A stretch of DNA of 24,938 bases, from the NCBI GenBank assembly GCA_050633585.1, contig JBOEGT010000019.1:1-24938 (forward strand), read 5' to 3'. This document shows, piece by piece, positions 22,819 through 24,938 of the stretch. The translations under genes and the position numbers were made by a program. The notes under the pieces were generated by a model. The model saw only the letters and a list, made by a program, of their open reading frames with translations. It searched no databases and had not been told where the DNA came from. The number at the start of each line of letters is the position of its first letter. Position 1 is the first letter of the stretch. The stretch comes from CALKZN01 sp050633585 (lineage in GTDB: Bacteria; Pseudomonadota; Gammaproteobacteria; Arenicellales; Arenicellaceae).

Positions 22819-23622
22819 ATGAATTGGCCTGAACGCATTATTTGCATGACTGAAGAGACTGTAGAAACGTTGTATTTACTCGGTGAGGAAGACCGCATTG
22901 CAGGTATTTCTGGGTTCACGGTCAGGCCGGCTAGAGCACGTAAAGAAAAGCCTAAAGTCTCTGCCTTTACGAGTGCGAAAATTCCTAAAATTTTAGATTT
23001 AAAGCCAGATTTGGTGTTGGGTTTTTCTGACCTTCAAGCGGATATTGCTGCTGAATTAATCAAGCAAGGCATTGAAGTCTATGTGCTAAACCATCGAACA
23101 GTAGCGGGCATTCTTCAAATGATCCGCACCTTGGGTCGTTTAGTTGGAGCGGCTGAAAAAGCCGATGAACTTGCCACGGAATATGAAGCGAAGATCGCTC
23201 GCATTCAACAAGAAACGTCACAGTGGGAAAATAAGCCAGTGGTTTACTTTGAGGAATGGTACGACCCCATTATTAGTGGTATCGGTTGGGTGAGTGAACT
23301 GATTGAAATTGCAGGAGGCATCGATTGCTTTGCTGAAAACGCAAAACATCAAGGAGGTAAAGAACGCATTGTTGCCGACCCTTTAACAGTGGTAGAACGT
23401 CAGCCTGATATTGTCATTGGTTCATGGTGTGGTAAACGGTTCCACCCTGAAAAAGTCGGACAAAGACCAGGGTGGGAAAACGTACCTGCGGTCATTAATC
23501 ATCAGGTGTTTGAGATTAAATCAGCTTACATTTTGCAGCCGGGCCCCGCCGCGTTGACAGATGGTTTAGATCAGTTGTTTGAGATTATTTCAACGTGGCG
23601 AGCTAACAATACGGCAAGCTAA
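22819..23622 (+). CDS. BtuF-like ABC substrate-binding-fold protein without signal peptide
   Basis: The 267-residue protein has the class III periplasmic-binding fold of BtuF/FhuD-type proteins. It shows ERIICMTEETVETLYLLGEE at the start, KIPKILDLKPDLVLGFSD near 54-71, the long connecting helix around 108-140, and PLTVVERQPDIVIGSWCGKR near 190-209. The DUF-level family is usually annotated as cobalamin-binding protein. There is no signal peptide and no hydrophobic start, and no ABC permease or ATPase lies beside it, so it may work in the cytoplasm. The ribosome-binding site is very weak, and TAGAAT (22773-22778) is a possible -10. The GAF regulator follows after 122 bases. Confidence 0.85.
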   Translation: MNWPERIICMTEETVETLYLLGEEDRIAGISGFTVRPARARKEKPKVSAFTSAKIPKILDLKPDLVLGFSDLQADIAAELIKQGIEVYVLNHRTVAGILQMIRTLGRLVGAAEKADELATEYEAKIARIQQETSQWENKPVVYFEEWYDPIISGIGWVSELIEIAGGIDCFAENAKHQGGKERIVADPLTVVERQPDIVIGSWCGKRFHPEKVGQRPGWENVPAVINHQVFEIKSAYILQPGPAALTDGLDQLFEIISTWRANNTAS

Positions 23623-23648
23623 ATGCAGGTTTTAGCACATTGACCTAA

Positions 23649-23672
23649 GCGCTCTGAGCGCACCGCGTGTGC
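23649..23672. promoter_or_regulatory. Overlapping GC-rich dyads before the GAF regulator gene
   Basis: GCGCTC-T-GAGCGC (23649-23661) is a perfect 13-base dyad. It overlaps a second one, GCGCAC-CGC-GTGTGC (23658-23672), with one G-T pair. They lie 73 bases upstream of the GAF regulator start and stand out as GC-rich in an A/T-rich gap. Autoregulation is plausible, but the left dyad could instead mark the end of the upstream gene. Confidence 0.35.
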
Positions 23673-23744
23673 ATTTATTAATAGATTTTTACCTCAAGAC
23701 GGAGAAGTGATACTATATTTTTCGGTTTTTCGAACGAGAATCAC

Positions 23745-24911
23745 ATGTTAGCGCATAGAAATCATACGAAGCTATCTCGGCGCCGCGATGAAACCGAATC
23801 ACAAAGAAACGCGTTTGTTACCACTGGCTCGGTGCCTGAGAACGATTATGTCCCCCAAGAGATTCTCTCTTCTTGGCAGCGGAGTGCGGCATCGATAAAA
23901 CCCAATCCTGTGTCAGCGCCCGTTGATGATGAGTATAAAGTGTCTCACTTGTGGCAAGAATCGCCATTGTCTTTGGCGGCAAAACATCAGCAAGATCATC
24001 TGAAACAATTGACCAAAGAAGGTGAATTGGTGGTAGCCATTGCGGACCCTCGTGGTCGATTGTTGTGGACTTATGCGAGCAATCATATGCGCAGCCGCGC
24101 CGAAGCCTTGAATTTCACCGCTGGCGGCCATTGGGATGAGCGTTCTGTTGGCACAAATGCGGTGGGACTTTCTTTGAATTTAAAGCGTGCCGTGACGGTG
24201 TTTTCGGCTGAGCACTATTTGCCCGTGGTGAATGACTGGGTGTGCTACGCCGCGCCCATTGTCCACCCTCAAACCGGTGACTGTGTTGGCATTTTAGATA
24301 TGTCAACCACTTGGCGAAGACACACGCCATTAGGGCAAGCCGCGGTGAAAGATATTGCGCGCTCAATTGGCCGAGCATTGCCGCTAAACCTGCCTCGGGC
24401 TGAGTTGGAGATTTTTGCCTTGGGTGAACCTTATATCCGGCTGCACGGTAAAAAAATAAAACTGCCACTTCGGCAAGTTGAAATTTTGTGCTTGCTCGCC
24501 TTAAACCCCGAAGGCTTGTCATTAGATCGCCTGCATGCCGTGTTGTATGGGGATGCTCCTGTATCCACCACCACATTAAAGGCCGAAGTCTCTCACCTCA
24601 GGCATTTGCTAGGAGGCGCCATTGGCTCCAGACCCTATCGTTTGCTCATGCCCTTTTGGGGTGATTTCATTCATATTTGGGACGCTTTGCATCGGCAAAA
24701 AAGCAATGAAGCGATTTCTATGTATCGAGGCGCGTTTCTGCCGAACACAAAATCTCCAGAACTTGAAGAGTGGCGCTATTGCATCAGCGCTGTTATCGAG
24801 CAAGCAATCGACTCCTGCAGTGATCCAAGAATGCTTATCGAAAAGCTCCATGAAAACACCTCAAGAAGCGGTTTGGTACGTGGACGGTTGCTGGAATTAC
24901 TCACCCCATAG
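23745..24911 (+). CDS. GAF-domain transcriptional regulator with C-terminal winged helix
   Basis: The 388-residue protein has an AcoR-like N-terminal sensor. ILSSWQRS (40-47) is the usual entry motif, and a GAF domain covers about 92-215 with HWDERSVGTNAVG (129-141). No sigma54-activating ATPase domain follows. Residues 225-305 instead look like a winged helix (LPLRQVEILCLLALNPEGLS, TTTLKAEVSHLRHLLG), and a short helical tail rich in EAISMYRGAFLP follows, reminiscent of bacterial activator domains. Similar GAF/winged-helix proteins are known, often beside aldehyde or alcohol dehydrogenase genes. The target probably lies past the right edge. The start at 23745 has a poor ribosome-binding site. 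Confidence 0.87.
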   Translation: MLAHRNHTKLSRRRDETESQRNAFVTTGSVPENDYVPQEILSSWQRSAASIKPNPVSAPVDDEYKVSHLWQESPLSLAAKHQQDHLKQLTKEGELVVAIADPRGRLLWTYASNHMRSRAEALNFTAGGHWDERSVGTNAVGLSLNLKRAVTVFSAEHYLPVVNDWVCYAAPIVHPQTGDCVGILDMSTTWRRHTPLGQAAVKDIARSIGRALPLNLPRAELEIFALGEPYIRLHGKKIKLPLRQVEILCLLALNPEGLSLDRLHAVLYGDAPVSTTTLKAEVSHLRHLLGGAIGSRPYRLLMPFWGDFIHIWDALHRQKSNEAISMYRGAFLPNTKSPELEEWRYCISAVIEQAIDSCSDPRMLIEKLHENTSRSGLVRGRLLELLTP

Positions 24912-24938
24912 AGCGATGCCTTATTTAATGGATTGCTG

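Noticed and set aside
1..24938. CRISPR array, tRNA or rRNA genes, insertion sequence, prophage or defence island
   Set aside because: No regularly spaced repeats, no tRNA-like cloverleaf noticed, no transposase, integrase, phage or known defence protein in any frame I examined.

Overview
The window reads as ordinary chromosome of a Gram-negative, probably marine gammaproteobacterium. Moderate GC, signal peptides, a TonB receptor, cytochrome b561/YceI, a WrbA/YfgD-like pair and a bacterial-type ProS all fit this. An Oceanospirillales lineage such as Marinomonas is my inference, not something the sequence proves. I see no rRNA, tRNA, CRISPR array, transposase, integrase or phage gene.

Layout, left to right. 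(1) 1-2520: a 3'-truncated gene for a secreted protein with a GTG start; a LysR regulator divergent from a small DUF1330 gene that ends in a hairpin; an 84-residue cytoplasmic protein behind a good promoter. (2) 2521-6116, minus strand: a tight four-gene cluster, proS - yfgD-like arsenate-reductase-fold protein - wrbA - an MtfA-type metallopeptidase with a C-terminal SEC-C zinc motif. (3) 6292-7867: class I fumarase and a strong bidirectional terminator. (4) 7893-10951, minus strand: exported ankyrin protein, a cytochrome b561 + YceI operon, and an unknown secreted 176-residue protein divergent from a second LysR gene. Between the last two minus-strand units lies a short decayed copy of the 3' end of the fumarase gene. 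(5) 12268-12927: 1-Cys peroxiredoxin. (6) 13108-17173, plus strand: a metal or siderophore acquisition cassette of DUF2946 protein, TonB-dependent receptor and PepSY transmembrane protein, with a possible Fur-like site in front and a foldable RNA segment before the receptor. It converges on a DUF3179 protein. (7) 18914-22746: transporters, namely AzlC/AzlD branched-chain amino-acid exporter, an AEC-family carrier, and a dicarboxylate/amino acid:cation symporter with a clear terminator. (8) 22819-24911: a BtuF-like binding protein without a signal peptide, then a GAF plus winged-helix regulator that probably controls a gene beyond the right edge.

Functionally the region mixes housekeeping (proS, fumarase), redox and stress functions (WrbA, YfgD-like, peroxiredoxin, cytochrome b561/YceI), metal uptake and small-molecule transport. 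I found no clear new defence or mobile system. The most unusual observations are the fumarase-tail remnant, the switch-like RNA geometry before the TonB receptor, the MtfA-SEC-C fusion gene in the proS cluster, and the unknown secreted protein paired with a LysR regulator.
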